Below are positions 33,001 to 43,770 of a stretch of DNA of 64,000 bases, piece after piece. Source of the DNA: Adiantum capillus-veneris. Taxonomy: Eukaryota; Streptophyta; Polypodiopsida; Polypodiales; Pteridaceae. Where the stretch lies: assembly GCA_014529385.2 (NCBI GenBank), contig CM043953.1, positions 73,499,872 through 73,563,871 on the forward strand. The letters are read 5' to 3'. The notes beneath the pieces were generated by a model. It had not been told where the DNA came from. It saw only the letters and a list, made by a program, of their open reading frames with translations, and made no database searches. The translations under genes and the position numbers were made by a program. The number at the start of each line of letters is the position of its first letter. The stretch's first letter is position 1.

Positions 33001-33279
33001 ATGATCGAAGCTCCAAAAGAGGATGCTCTCTCCTATGCTTGGGAAAAGGTAAGGGAGCATGATGCCTTCATCTTGTTTGACCTTGGCTCTACTCAAAATT
33101 TCACATCAATGAAGTTGGCCACCAAGTTAGGCATTCAAGCTCATGAGATGGGAGATGTGGTTGTAGCCGATGGAGCCTTCAAGGGGCAAGAAGCCGCAGT
33201 TATTCCCTTGATTGGGAAATTGAGGCTTCATGTCCAAGGCAACGTTGACAAAGAAGATTTCTTTGTCTCTTCTCTCTAG
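33001..33279 (+). pseudogene. Gypsy 1 protease
   Basis: The frame encodes DAFILFDLGSTQNFTS, where the retropepsin active site is D-x-G-S/T (here FDLGST), followed by a hydrophobic IPLIGKLRLHVQ strand. It lies just downstream of the gag zinc knuckle, as expected, and ends at a stop after about 93 codons. Confidence 0.7.
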
Positions 33280-33664
33280 AACGAAGTTCCTTGAAAGGAG
33301 AATCTACTTTATCTACAGGGAAAAGAGCATGTACATAGATGCTAATGAGTCAGAGAACACCATATCCCTGGTAAATATGCTTGCTTTTGATAATTCAATG
33401 GAAAGCTCTATTTTTGCGCATATCATTTTTGTTAGAGAATATATAAATGATTCTAATGTTTTCACAAGTAGCAATAAAGGGAATCAAGAGGAATTAGAGT
33501 TATCTAATTTCCTAAATGGATTCTAAGATGTTTTCATTGATGACATCCCTAGTGAGCTACCTCCAAAACGAGGGGACGATGACCATGCAATAGAGCTTCT
33601 ACTAGGAAGCTCACCACCTAATAAACCTCCTTATTGAGTTTCACAAGCTCAACAAGAGGAGATC

Positions 33665-34337
33665 ATGAGGCAAGTGCATGAATTGGTGGAAAAAGGGATG
33701 GTGAGGCCTAGCTCCTCTTCATTCTTTTCATCAATACTTTTAGTGCAAAAGAAAGATATCACATATCACATGTGTGTCAACTATAGAGCACTAAATAGGA
33801 TCACTATATTAAAAAATATTTCCCGTGCCGCAGGTAGAAGATCTATTTCATAAATTACAATTTTTGGCCCGACAAATGCTCCAGACATATTCAAACTCAT
33901 GATGAACAAAAATGTTCAGGCCATTCAAATTGTCTTGAGGAGTACAAGCGACACCTCCAGGTAACCTTTCAAGTTGTCAGAGAGAATAAGCTTTTCATTA
34001 ATCAAAAGAAAAGTGAATTTTTCCTACCCAAGAGATTCAATATTTAGGTCACATTGTCTCTAAAGAGATTCAATATTTAGGTCACATTATCTCTAAAGAG
34101 ATTCAATATTTAGGTCACAATATCTCTAAAGATGGCACCCGTATGGATCCAACAAAGTTAGAGGTAATAAAAGGATGGCCTCATCTAAGGAATCTACAGG
34201 AGGTACAAATCTTTATAGGTATGTGTGCATACTATAGATGCTTCATGGAAAAATTATCACTAATAGCAGGCCCATTACATGACTTAACGAAAAAGAAAAT
34301 TAAGTATTCATGGACTCCAAAAGTGCAAGAAGCTTAA
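33665..34337 (+). pseudogene. Gypsy 1 reverse transcriptase, centre deleted
   Basis: RT begins with QVHELVEKGMVRPSSSSFFS and CVNYRALNRITI, then jumps near 33870 to a short GxTNAP-derived patch and RT thumb sequence. The DLRSGYHQ and YLDDILVYS blocks are missing, so the catalytic Asp residues are gone. Near 34031-34130 a 33-bp unit is repeated three times in tandem (each with an in-frame stop), and the frame resumes as LEVIKGWPHLRNLQEVQIFI. Confidence 0.78.
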
Positions 34338-34359
34338 GGAGAATCTTATCTCTCAACTT

Positions 34360-34984
34360 GTGCTCGCACTACTATATCTCTCAAAACCATTTGAGGTCCA
34401 AAGTGATGCTTGTGGTGATTGCCTTGGAGCTATTTTGCTTCAAGAAGGGCATACCATAGCATATGAGAGTCAAAGACTCAACTCCGATAAGCGAGTATTA
34501 GGCAAATACAAAAAAGAGCTACTAGTTGTTCTATATGCCCTAGACACATGGAAATGCTATCTCTTGGGGACTCCATTCATCCTACGAATGGATCACAAGC
34601 CTCAAGAACTTCATGATGCAAACCAAGATCTCCGACAAACAAATGAGGTGGGCAAATTTTATTTCACAATTTGTATTTCATATTGCTCACATTGCTGGCA
34701 AGCACAATCAAGTGGTCGATGCACTTTCACGACAGCCAAGTGTAAATGTGGTGTCTATAGCAACTCACAGTGATCTATCTTTTATGATAGATGAGTATGA
34801 TCCTAATCGAGATTTTAAGTACGTAATTATAGCCTTTTCATTAGGAAAGAAAAAAGAGCCATTCACCTTGGAGGATGGTTATTTTCCAAACGGCAATAGG
34901 CTATGTGTTACTCACCCATACAATAAGAAAGTCATGTATGAATCCCATGCTTCTCCATATGTGGGGCATAGAGGGATTCCATAA
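34360..34984 (+). pseudogene. Gypsy 1 RNase H and start of integrase
   Basis: FEVQSDACGDCLGAILLQEG (first RNase H Asp), then KKELLVVLYALDTWKCYLLG (Glu), and after a frameshift near 34620 HIAGKHNQVVDALSRQ (last Asp). It continues into the integrase zinc region (HASPYVGHRGIP), where a stop follows. The sequence is otherwise well conserved. Confidence 0.8.
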
Positions 34985-35005
34985 TCTACTCTTCAAGGAG
35001 TAGAA

Positions 35006-36120
35006 ATGTATTTATGTTGGCCTACCATGAAAAGTAAACATACCATGAAGAGTATGTTTCAAAATGTATGGTATGCCAAAAGTCAAAATTTGAGGGAGGG
35101 AAACAACTTGGATTGTTTCAGGCTCAACAAGAAACACACTATATGCTTGTCCAAAATACTATTAAGGAACATCAAACGAAAACCCTCTTCGGATCTCAAA
35201 TTTTCAAGTATCATGGCTTGCCAGCATCCATATTTTCAGACAAAGACCCAAGAATGACCAGTAATTTCTAGAAGGGTCTCTTTGAGAATCTAGGAAGTAG
35301 ATTAAATTTCTCTTTCGGCCTATCATCCACAAACGGATTACCAAAGTGAAATAACTAATCTAATGATTCTTGAATCTACTAAAATCCTATTTCATGGAAG
35401 GAAATCAACGTTCTCAATTATAGAAGTACCTACCTCTTACAGAGTATGCGTACAATGACATTGTGCATACTTCTATGGGGAAGGTACATTTCGAGGTTTA
35501 AGAGAGAAGATCCAAAAGTCCCTTACTTCTTAAAGTACATGGGAAGATCTTCACTGCTGATGAATATAGTCGAGACTTACAAGAATCTTTTCCAAAGATT
35601 TAAATGGTTATATCCATCTCACAGCAAAGGCAAAAAGGGTTGTTGCTAATAAGCACAGAAGAGCCTTAGCCTTTAAGGAAAATGATTGGGTCTTGCTAAA
35701 GTTTCTCGAGGCTCTTCTAAGGCATACTATGGCCAAGAATCCTACGGGCCACCAAGAGTATTATGCTAAACTAGCAAAAAGATGCTATGGTCCTTTTTAA
35801 ATTCTTAAGCCAATCAATGAGATGGCTTATTAGTTAAAGTTTCCCAACCATTGGCTCATGCACAATGTTTTCCATGAGAGCCTACAGACGCCTTACAAAG
35901 GAGCACCACCAAAAGAAGCAATAGTTATAGACCCTTAAAAAAACAAAGATCAAGAAGAAGTACTTCAATCTGAGTCCATCCTATGACATGAAGACAAGGT
36001 ATTAAGAAACGGTAAGATTATCCAACGATGTCTTATTAAGTTTAAGAATTATTCTTTTAAAAATTCTAGATGGATGCAAGGAACCTAGCTTAAGGATAAT
36101 AAGAACCTTTTCAATGCTTA
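35006..36120 (+). pseudogene. Gypsy 1 integrase remnant
   Basis: Frames with many stops still show the zinc-binding end (CMVCQKSKFEGGKQLGLFQ-type region near 35068) and KYHGLPASIFSDKDPRMTSN, the second-Asp block (SDRDPKF in intact relatives). Later, near 35790-36080, come patches resembling the C-terminal region that precedes a chromodomain. It is non-functional. Confidence 0.65.
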
Positions 36121-36493
36121 CAATGCTACACTAGAGTAAGAAAATGAAAATGCATTTTAAATGAACAATGTTTTTGTCTGATAAGACTAGTTCTCTTTTT
36201 AATGTGCATAAATTTAAATAGTATGCATGCTTAGGGTCATGTTTGTGGTGACGACGTCTCCCAAACACGAAGTAGAACTTGTCACTCTACTTTGGAAGTA
36301 TGATAAGGACTAAAGAGCAGACATGCTTGCGGCATCTAAGTCTCCCGAGCACCACATGGATTAGTCATGCATTCTAGAATGATGTCATAGGGTAAAAAGG
36401 ATCCTCTACCCGCTAAGAAACATGGACTAATGACTAGGCTTTATCTTCTCTACCTCATAGTTGAGGACGACTATGCTTTCAAGAGAGAGGTAA

Positions 36494-37044
36494 TGTCATA
36501 AAATCTATTATCTAGCTAATTCAAAAAAAATCTCAAATCAAACAGATCATTTAATGTGGAAGAATAAACGGGAACAAGAGTTAGAATAGAGACATGTGCT
36601 TCTAGAGCTATCTCAGCAGGGGGCCAAAAGGAGAGATGGTTGCATCTCAATAGGGATCCAAAAGGAGATTGTCTACCAAAGAGCAATGTGTAATAAGTGC
36701 TTCTAGACTTATCTCAACAGGGGACCAAGAGGAGAGATGGTTACATCTCAATAGGGGTCGAAAAGGAGATTGTCTACCAAAGAGCAATGTGCAATAAGTG
36801 CTTCTACACTTATCTCAGCAGGGGACTAAGAAGAGAGATGGTTACATCTCAATAGTGATCCAAAAGGAAGTAGTCTATCAAAGAGCAACGTGCATCTAAT
36901 GGAGCTTTAAAAACCTTAGGGTTAGCTTCATCAAAGACCTCCAAAGTTTAGTGTTAAAAGTCCTTAGACCTTAGGCAAGCTAGGGTTGTGTTTGAGGTGG
37001 GAACCCAACCCAATCTTGAGGGCTTGTCATGCTTGGTTCTTAAG
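36494..37044 (+). repeat. 3' LTR of Gypsy 1, left part
   Basis: It starts TGTCATAAAATCTATTATCT after a purine-rich tract (AAGAGAGAGG, 36481-36490), the likely polypurine tract. It corresponds to about 29440-29990 of the 5' LTR and stops at the TAAG target site of the DNA transposon. Confidence 0.88.
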
Positions 37045-37054
37045 GGGTGAAAGC
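37045..37054. repeat. Left terminal inverted repeat of the 10.9-kb element
   Basis: GGGTGAAAGC, a perfect inverse of 47935-47944. Confidence 0.8.
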
Positions 37055-37236
37055 ATGAATAGGTGGAAAGCTATATATGTGATATAATTAAATAGCATAG
37101 CATGACATTGGGGGTATGGTCACTGGTGCCATATTTCAGACGTCCAAATTTATATTCTAAAAAATGTTATACTGAAAAATTCAGCCTTCACACACCCACT
37201 TTGTTTCATGAGTAGTTGGTAGTTTCAAATACAGTG

Positions 37237-37293
37237 CCCCCCCCCCCCCCCCCCCCGACCCCCCGCCTCTCTCTCTCTCTCTCTCTCTCTCTC
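37237..37293. repeat. C20 run and (CT)n tract
   Basis: A run of 20 C (37237-37256) is followed by a short spacer and (CT)n to 37293, in the presumed 5' region of the plus-strand gene. The stretch 37300-37762 shows no supported coding sequence. Confidence 0.9.
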
Positions 37294-37762
37294 GCACGCG
37301 TGCTCAAGGTCTACTGTGCTTAGAGCTTCTACTGTGCAAGCTTGGTTGCTTCAAGGACGATTGCAGTAACCGCCCTCTTCTCTTCGAGGTATGTCTCTCC
37401 CATTGAACATGTACACTCTCTATTGCTTGAGCACGCGCGCCCCACCTGGGATCATTTAGCTACATTAAGCTGCATTTGGAGCTGCATGAGTGCCACACCT
37501 TGCTCATTTGCAACAAGAGGCGAGCAAAACCTAATGCTGTTGCTGGTTGCATGAGAGGACATAGACTCCCGAGGTAATTTGCTAATCAACAAGCTGCATG
37601 CAATCTTGGGGCAAATCCCATAGCACATCACCTTGAATGCCTTGCTTACAAGAGCAGGCCCATCAAGTTCTTGTTTCCTTTTAGCAGGGATGATAAGCAA
37701 GGGCACACCACGTCTCATGAGTTCATTGGATGATGTGTAGGTTTATCACTTGAGACTGCATC

Positions 37763-40695
37763 ATGGCACCTTCCTCAAAGCATCTGATTCAAGTAAGCAG
37801 TAGTCTAGTTAGGAACATCGAACCACCTCTGCATACAAAGTTTTGTCGTCTTGCCGAGGAATTTCATATGGAGCGTGGATTGCCATTGGAGGGAGTTGAT
37901 CCGCGTAGCTTGACAGGAAACAATGACATCTCTGAGGAGGACTGGGAAGCTGTCTTTATATGCCCAAAGCCTATTCCGGGTAGCCAGAAGAAAGTGAAGG
38001 CATACCATGCTCGGTCGGAGTTCTTACAAAAGCTTGTGTGGAGACACTGGGATGTCTACCAGGAGGGTATTTGCAAACGCCTTTGCATTGGAAAACTGCA
38101 GTGAATCTGGCAAACATCAAATTTCTTGGGCTATCTTTGCAGAGAGCGCAATGAGAGCCTCAGAAGAAATACACAACTTGCAAAACAAGATCAAGAGGTG
38201 GGAAGAGCACATGAGTGGTAGAGGGAGAGGTTCCAAAACCACTGCTACCTCTACCAGATCATCATTGAAAATAGAAGGTACGTCTGTACCATTGTCAAGC
38301 GTGCCTACAGGAGGATACCTGGTATAATTGGCAAAGGAGGATAGCAGGGCACTTGCAGAAATGAAGAATATTGCAGAGGGCAGATTGCAAGACTATAAGT
38401 CAAGACTTGAGGGTGCAAAGAAGCAGGTAGAGGATCAAGTCAGAGAATTGCATAGGGCTGAGGGTGCTCAAAGCTCAAACACTTTGGCCATAAAGTTGCA
38501 AACAGAGATTGATTGCGTGCAAGACCCTGTAGCTCGACAACGCCTGATTGATTTGATTGGACAGTACTTGAGTACTACTAGAGAGAACGTTGCTGAATTA
38601 GAAGCCAATGTGGCTAAAGCAAAGGTGCATACCCTCCTACATGTGCTTCACTTTGTTTTGGATTATGTGGTTCACTTCCATGTGGTTATGTGGTTAGAGT
38701 GTTATGGATTGTATGGTTATGTACTGTATGAGCATATTCTATTTCTACTATGTGCTATATAGCACAAAATATGTGCTATATGGTCACAACATAGCCATCA
38801 TCTTCATGGAGTGGGTGGTTATATGATATGTGTGGTTATCTGCTATGTGCTTTATAGTTCAATCTAGGTGCAGCATGTTCACAATAGTACCCTCATCTAT
38901 TTGGAATGTGTGTAATTCTATGCTATGCGCTCTGTGTGGTTATGTGCTATGTGATACATAGCACAATGGACATGTGTAATATGTGCTATATAGCATACAT
39001 GTATGCTATATGCTCATAGTATAGCCCTGAAGTGTGTGTTAAATATTGATATGTGCTACATAGCACAATCTTTTTATGTGCTATGTGCGAAATAGCACAT
39101 TTTGTGTGTTATATGTTCACAATATAGCCCTAGAGTGTGTGGAATAGTGAATTGTGCTATACAGCACAATCTCTATTTTTGTTATGTGCTACATAGCACA
39201 TCTCTAATTGTGATATGTGCTACATAGCACAATATTTGTGCTATATGCTATGTGCTATGTCTCATATAGCCCACTGCATATCATATACCCAACAAGCTTG
39301 TGCTATATAGCATATAGAGAAAATGTTTGGGCTATATCTGGTATTTTAAAAAGTCTCTCTGCTATGATCTACAGTGCATACTCTATGTAGCACTTATAGC
39401 ACATTATACTTGGACTGTGCTATGTGCTATATAGCACAGTGCATATCATATACCACATCAAGCTTGTGTTTATAGCATATAGAGTAAGTGCTTGTCTTAT
39501 ATGTGGTATTGCAAATAAGGGATAAGATTCACGCTGCATATTCTTTTCAGCAATCTGCTTTTGTTGGGTTATTGAGACTTAAATTAGATGTGTTGTCTTC
39601 TTTGTTTCACAGGCACTACTTGCAGAAGTAGAGACCAACATAGCACAGGAATCAGAGCACTTTAAATTTTGTGTTACCATGGAGAGGACTTCACATAACG
39701 TGGGAGCCAGTTTGATGAAGCCTTTTCCTCCTGTGGATTTTAAGCAGAGCATTAGCGAGGTGGCACTTAATGGGTTCTACCATTGTGTAGGATGTGGATT
39801 CCCATTCAATGCCAGAAGCTTGGATGTATTCTCCCTGCCTTGCACCCATGTGTACCATATGCTATGCTTCACGCATGTATGTAGGGACTATGGCTATTGT
39901 GTTGTACTAGATTGCAACATGTCTGTTCCCCCTAGAGCTAAGCATATGATTGGTCTGAAGGTGAAGAGTGAGATGAAAGAATCAAGTGCAGGTAATCATT
40001 GTGTCAATTATTTACTACTACTATTGCAGGCCCACTTTCCATTGGTAGTTTAAACTCTTGCATTTAATGAAATCATTTGCAGGTACAGACATCGCAGCAG
40101 AGACCTGTATACAAGAATCATTGAGGACAAAAACAGAGAGAGTCTCTACGCAGGCCACTGGTAGGTACCAAAATCAGTATTTATATGTGTATTTTGGGAT
40201 ACTCCAAGTGAGACTTTGTAAATAGCTTGCTTTGTAGAACAATCATCGCATGCTTGCTCCAACAAGATGATGCATTCCACAAGGAAGAATGCCTTGATTA
40301 CCCTAGGGATGCAGCCAGGCCTTGAAGCGGAGTCTACCCGAGGGATGCAGCCAGCCCTTGAAGCGGAGTCTGCCGTAGGGGATGCAGTACGTGGAGTAGT
40401 TGAAGACATCTTGATGGCAAAGTCTTCTGCAGTCAAATCACCTAGGCAACAACTAACTCCAAGAAGGCTGTTGCGTTCTCCGTTGAGTGCCAAAGCATCA
40501 CGAAGTGTGGACACTAGAGATGAAGCATCAGATGAGTCAGTTGCAGATGCGGTAAAAGCAACACCCCCTCCAGCGGGGAAGAAGCCAACACCAAAGCTCA
40601 AGAAATCGACTCCCAAGAACTTAGGTGAAAATCCCACAATGGATATACCTCTTGATTCATTTAGGAAGAGAAAGAAACCAAATGCAAAGCAATGA
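37763..40695 (+). pseudogene. Coiled-coil, RING-like protein gene of the transposon
   Basis: The ATG at 37763 begins MAPSSKHLIQVSSSLVRNIE. The frame shifts near 38060 and continues to a stop at 38325, beyond which the same frame reads a strong coiled coil (EMKNIAEGRLQDYKSRLEGA, ...STTRENVAELEANVAKAK). A likely intron (38625-39612, GT...AG) joins this to ALLAEVETNIAQESEHF and a Cys/His module, C-x2-C-x15-C-x-H-x2-H-x2-C, in the exon ending at 39991; the last Cys pair of a standard RING is irregular. A second intron (39992-40082) leads to GTDIAAETCIQESLR, and after a third, less certain intron comes a basic tail ending DSFRKRKKPNAKQ at a stop (40693). Its role is unknown; a ubiquitin-ligase or DNA-binding helper is possible. 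Confidence 0.5.
38625..39612 (+). repeat. Intron filled with GTGCTATATAGCAC-type palindromes
   Basis: Most of this intron consists of variants of the short palindrome TGCTATATAGCA joined by spacers of 10-30 bp (for example around 38980, 39050, 39160, 39230, 39420). Similar sequence fills the transposase intron (45638-46668) and the spacer 42850-43770, and is not seen outside the 10.9-kb element. Confidence 0.8.
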
Positions 40696-42837
40696 GTGTG
40701 TTTTTGTTGTAACTTCATGCAATTAGAAGACGTCTTTAGAAGGCATGTGCAATCCATTGCACCCCTATTGTATCCATGCTTATTGATGAATCAAGTGTTA
40801 CCCACCCCCACCATAATTGAATCTGGCACAGATGCCATTGATGATGCTATAGTAGTTGATGCCTGCACAGATGCCATTGCTGATGCTACGCTAGTTGATG
40901 CCTGCACAAATGACATTGTGGATGCTATGGAAGTTGATGCTAGCACAGATGCTGCTGCTGATGGCAATGTTAATGATGGTGGAACAGAAAGTATTGTTCA
41001 TGCTGTCATAGATTCCCTTCTTAATGCAGTTGTGCCTATGGGTACAGATGCCACTGTTGAATCTGGCACAGATGCCATTGATGATGATACCACAATTGAT
41101 GCCTGAACATATGCCATTGTTGATGCTACGATAGTTGATGCCTGCACAAATGACATTGTGGATGCTATGGAAGTTGATGCTAGCACAGATGCTGCTGCTG
41201 ATGGCAATGTTAATGATGGTGGAACAGAAAGTATTGTTCATGCTGTCATAGATGCCCTTCTTGATGCAGTTGTGCCGATGGGTACAAATGCCACTATTGA
41301 GGATACCAGAGGCATGGGTAAGGAGTTCCTCATTGAGAGAGAAGCTGGAACACATGAGGCAGTGGGTGCAAGTGATGTCACAGCCCAAGCCGAGGTGGTC
41401 TGTCCAAGTGATGCAGCTTATGACATTGTTGATGCACAGGAGGCAAAGGGTAAAAATGCCGCTGTTGAAGATATGGGAGGCTTGGGTGAGCCAAGTGATG
41501 CAGCTTATGACATTGTTGATGCACAGGAGGCAAAGGGTAAAAATGCCGCTGTTGAAGATATAGGAGGCTTGGGTGAGGAGGACCTCACTAAGAGAGTACC
41601 TAGAATAGGCTCAGCAGTGGGTAACGGTGATGTCGCGGCTTATGCCGACACAGGTGAGGCATACGACAGAGCAGTTCAATTGGGAGAGGCAATGGGAGAA
41701 GTTCTCGTGGCTGCTACAGACATGAAAGAGGCAAATACACATAATACAATTGAGGCATGTATAGAGCAAAACAATGAGGTAGGGAAAGGCACAGAGGTGC
41801 CCACTGACAGAGCAGCTCAATCGGGAGAGGCAATGGGAGAACATTTCATGGCTGCTGTGGACACGAAAGAGGCAGTTGCACATGATACAACTGAGTCTTG
41901 TACAGATCCCACTATTGGGAATACCAAAGGTAAAAGTCTAGAGGTCCTTATGGGTCGAGCGGCTGCTACAGATACAAATGAGGCAGGTACAAAGAATGTT
42001 GATAAAGAGGCCAAAAATGGACATGAATATGAGAGGCAAGAGAGGCCGTGTCTTGTGGTAATGCCAGTACAGATTGTTGCACTGCCTCCTCCGTCTTTTG
42101 AGGACAAGAAGAGAAGGGACAATTTATGCATCATACTAGATGTGAATGGGCTTCTCATAAGGAGGTATAAGGTCTCCTTCTACAAAGGAATAGCGAGAAG
42201 TAGTACTCCTAATTGGGCAAGATCAAGGTATCAGGTAGTCACTGGGCCAAATGCTACAGGAAAGATGCAATTTGAATATGTGGTTAGGCCCAATGCATCA
42301 ATCTTTTTGCATGCACTGCTACAAAGAGCACAAGTTGCACTATGGAGCTGCATGACCTAGGACAATCTAGCACTTGCTTTGAGTGCATGCTTTCCTAGGC
42401 TAAACAAACAGCATTTCCTCGATATTATCGGTCAAGAGGGGTGTAGAGAGGCGAGCTTCAATCTAAATGAAGTTCCTGGGATCCCTCCATGTAGAGATAA
42501 CGCAAAGCCCATATTTTTCAAGTGTTTGAAAGACTTTTGGAAGCACCATCCTAAGTTCAAATCTGATAATACACTGGTGGTGGATGACACACTCTACAAG
42601 TGTCTGCTCAACCCTCCCGGGACTTGGGTCTGTCCTGCTTCATTTGAACCAGCAGATATTTGTCAATCCCCAATTTACCTGGTTAGCACATTGTTCCCTT
42701 GGTTAGTCAAGTGGACAGTCTCACCCAGCCCTAATGCTTATGCAAAGATGAACCAGTTTGAAAATCCTTCGGACATAGTGTCTGCTCGTGTCATCAGCCA
42801 CTATAGAATTCAACGAGAAGTATGTAGGGAAGGTTAA
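40696..42837 (+). pseudogene. Acidic-repeat protein with FCP1/SCP-like phosphatase domain
   Basis: The N-terminal half is an acidic, Ala/Asp/Val-rich repeat region (GTDAIDDAIVVDACTDAIAD) in which an 80-codon block is duplicated in frame (about 40901 and 41141), followed by a 30-codon duplication (41404 and 41494). The C-terminal part resembles the FCP1 homology (HAD) domain of CTD-type phosphatases: IILDVNGLL (motif I), YVVRPNASIFLHALLQRAQV then LWSCMT (motif II), and LVVDDTLYKCLLNPPGTWV (motif III). Motif I reads D-x-N, lacking the second Asp of D-x-D, as also seen in some plant relatives. Stops interrupt it at about 41104 (in the repeats) and at 42358 inside the domain; the same frame continues after both. 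I see no start ATG of good context; the upstream gene ends at 40695. Confidence 0.62.
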
Positions 42838-43770
42838 TTGTGGTTATGGAATCATGTATACAGCATTTTGTGCACTGAATGTACTTGCGATTACTATACA
42901 AAAAACTGACCTGTTCAAAGTTCTCTAAACTTAATGATTGAATGATGTAATTTTATTTTGGTGATATGATGTAATTTTATTTTGCTGATATGATGTTGTC
43001 ATACTGTGATAGAGTCCTACTACATGGCACACATAATAGCATAGACAGGACCATCGGGCTATTATTACACATAGTTATGCTATATAGCACTCATACTGCA
43101 AGAAATACTTTGACACAATAGCATAGATAGGGAGATTGGCCTCTTATTACACACACTTACGCTATATGGCACACATAGTGCTCTCAATATGTAATATAGC
43201 TCTTTCACATACCACACATCATATCATAGACAGGAACATTGTGCTATGTGATACACACACTTTTACTGTATAGCACACATGTTGCTATCTTACTACAATA
43301 GAGTCCTTTTATAGCATAGACAGGGACATTGGGCTATTATTACACACACTTGTACAATATAGCACACATAATAGCCTAGGTAGAGACAATGGACTATCTT
43401 GACACATTACTTGGCTACATATCACATACAGTAGCATGTACACAACTCCATAACACCCAATGGGTAGCTATTCATAAGAGTGAGATGATTGTAAGAATGA
43501 GACATGTTTACCTGAGATTCATCAAGAAAGTGAATGGGATGATCTTGATAATGTTTTCTTCCCAATCGTTTTCGACAAATATCTTGGCTAACTTTTTTCA
43601 AGGTGCAACATGTTCACAATAGTAACCTCATTATCTGAAATGTGTGTGATTCTATGCTATGTGCTCTGTGTGGTTGTGTGCTATGTGATACATAGCACAA
43701 TGGACATGTGTAAGGAGGTACTGAATGGTGAAGGCTATATAGAACATAATATAAGCATGTTAAATAGGTA
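42838..43770. repeat. TAGCAC-rich repeat spacer with a duplicated transposase exon end
   Basis: The spacer is composed of units such as GGCACACATAATAGCATAGA and CTATATAGCAC. From about 43010 to 43600 it matches 46149-46745, which is the intron plus the end of transposase exon 2. On the minus strand the copied exon piece still ends at the same donor (CTCAG|GTAAAC). No intact gene is present. Confidence 0.75.

Larger units (their letters stand above)
29440..37044 (+). mobile_element. Gypsy element 1, decayed; its 3' LTR continues at 47945-48330
   Basis: Plus-strand order is LTR, primer-binding site, gag with CCHC knuckle, protease, RT, RNase H, integrase, LTR, which is the Gypsy order. RT has lost its centre, and most frames contain stops. 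The 3' LTR starts at 36494 and is interrupted at 37044 by a 10.9-kb DNA transposon; its continuation (47945-48330) then gives way to an inverted related LTR. Confidence 0.85.

Noticed and set aside
38980-39500. CRISPR-like array of TATAGCAC palindromes
   Set aside because: Spacing and repeat sequence are irregular, and the DNA is eukaryotic; it is an intron of repeated palindromes.
40891-41388. 165-codon minus-strand frame rich in Ile, Cys and Ser
   Set aside because: Antisense of the acidic repeats; the repeat units are in frame on the plus strand and lead into the FCP1-like domain.
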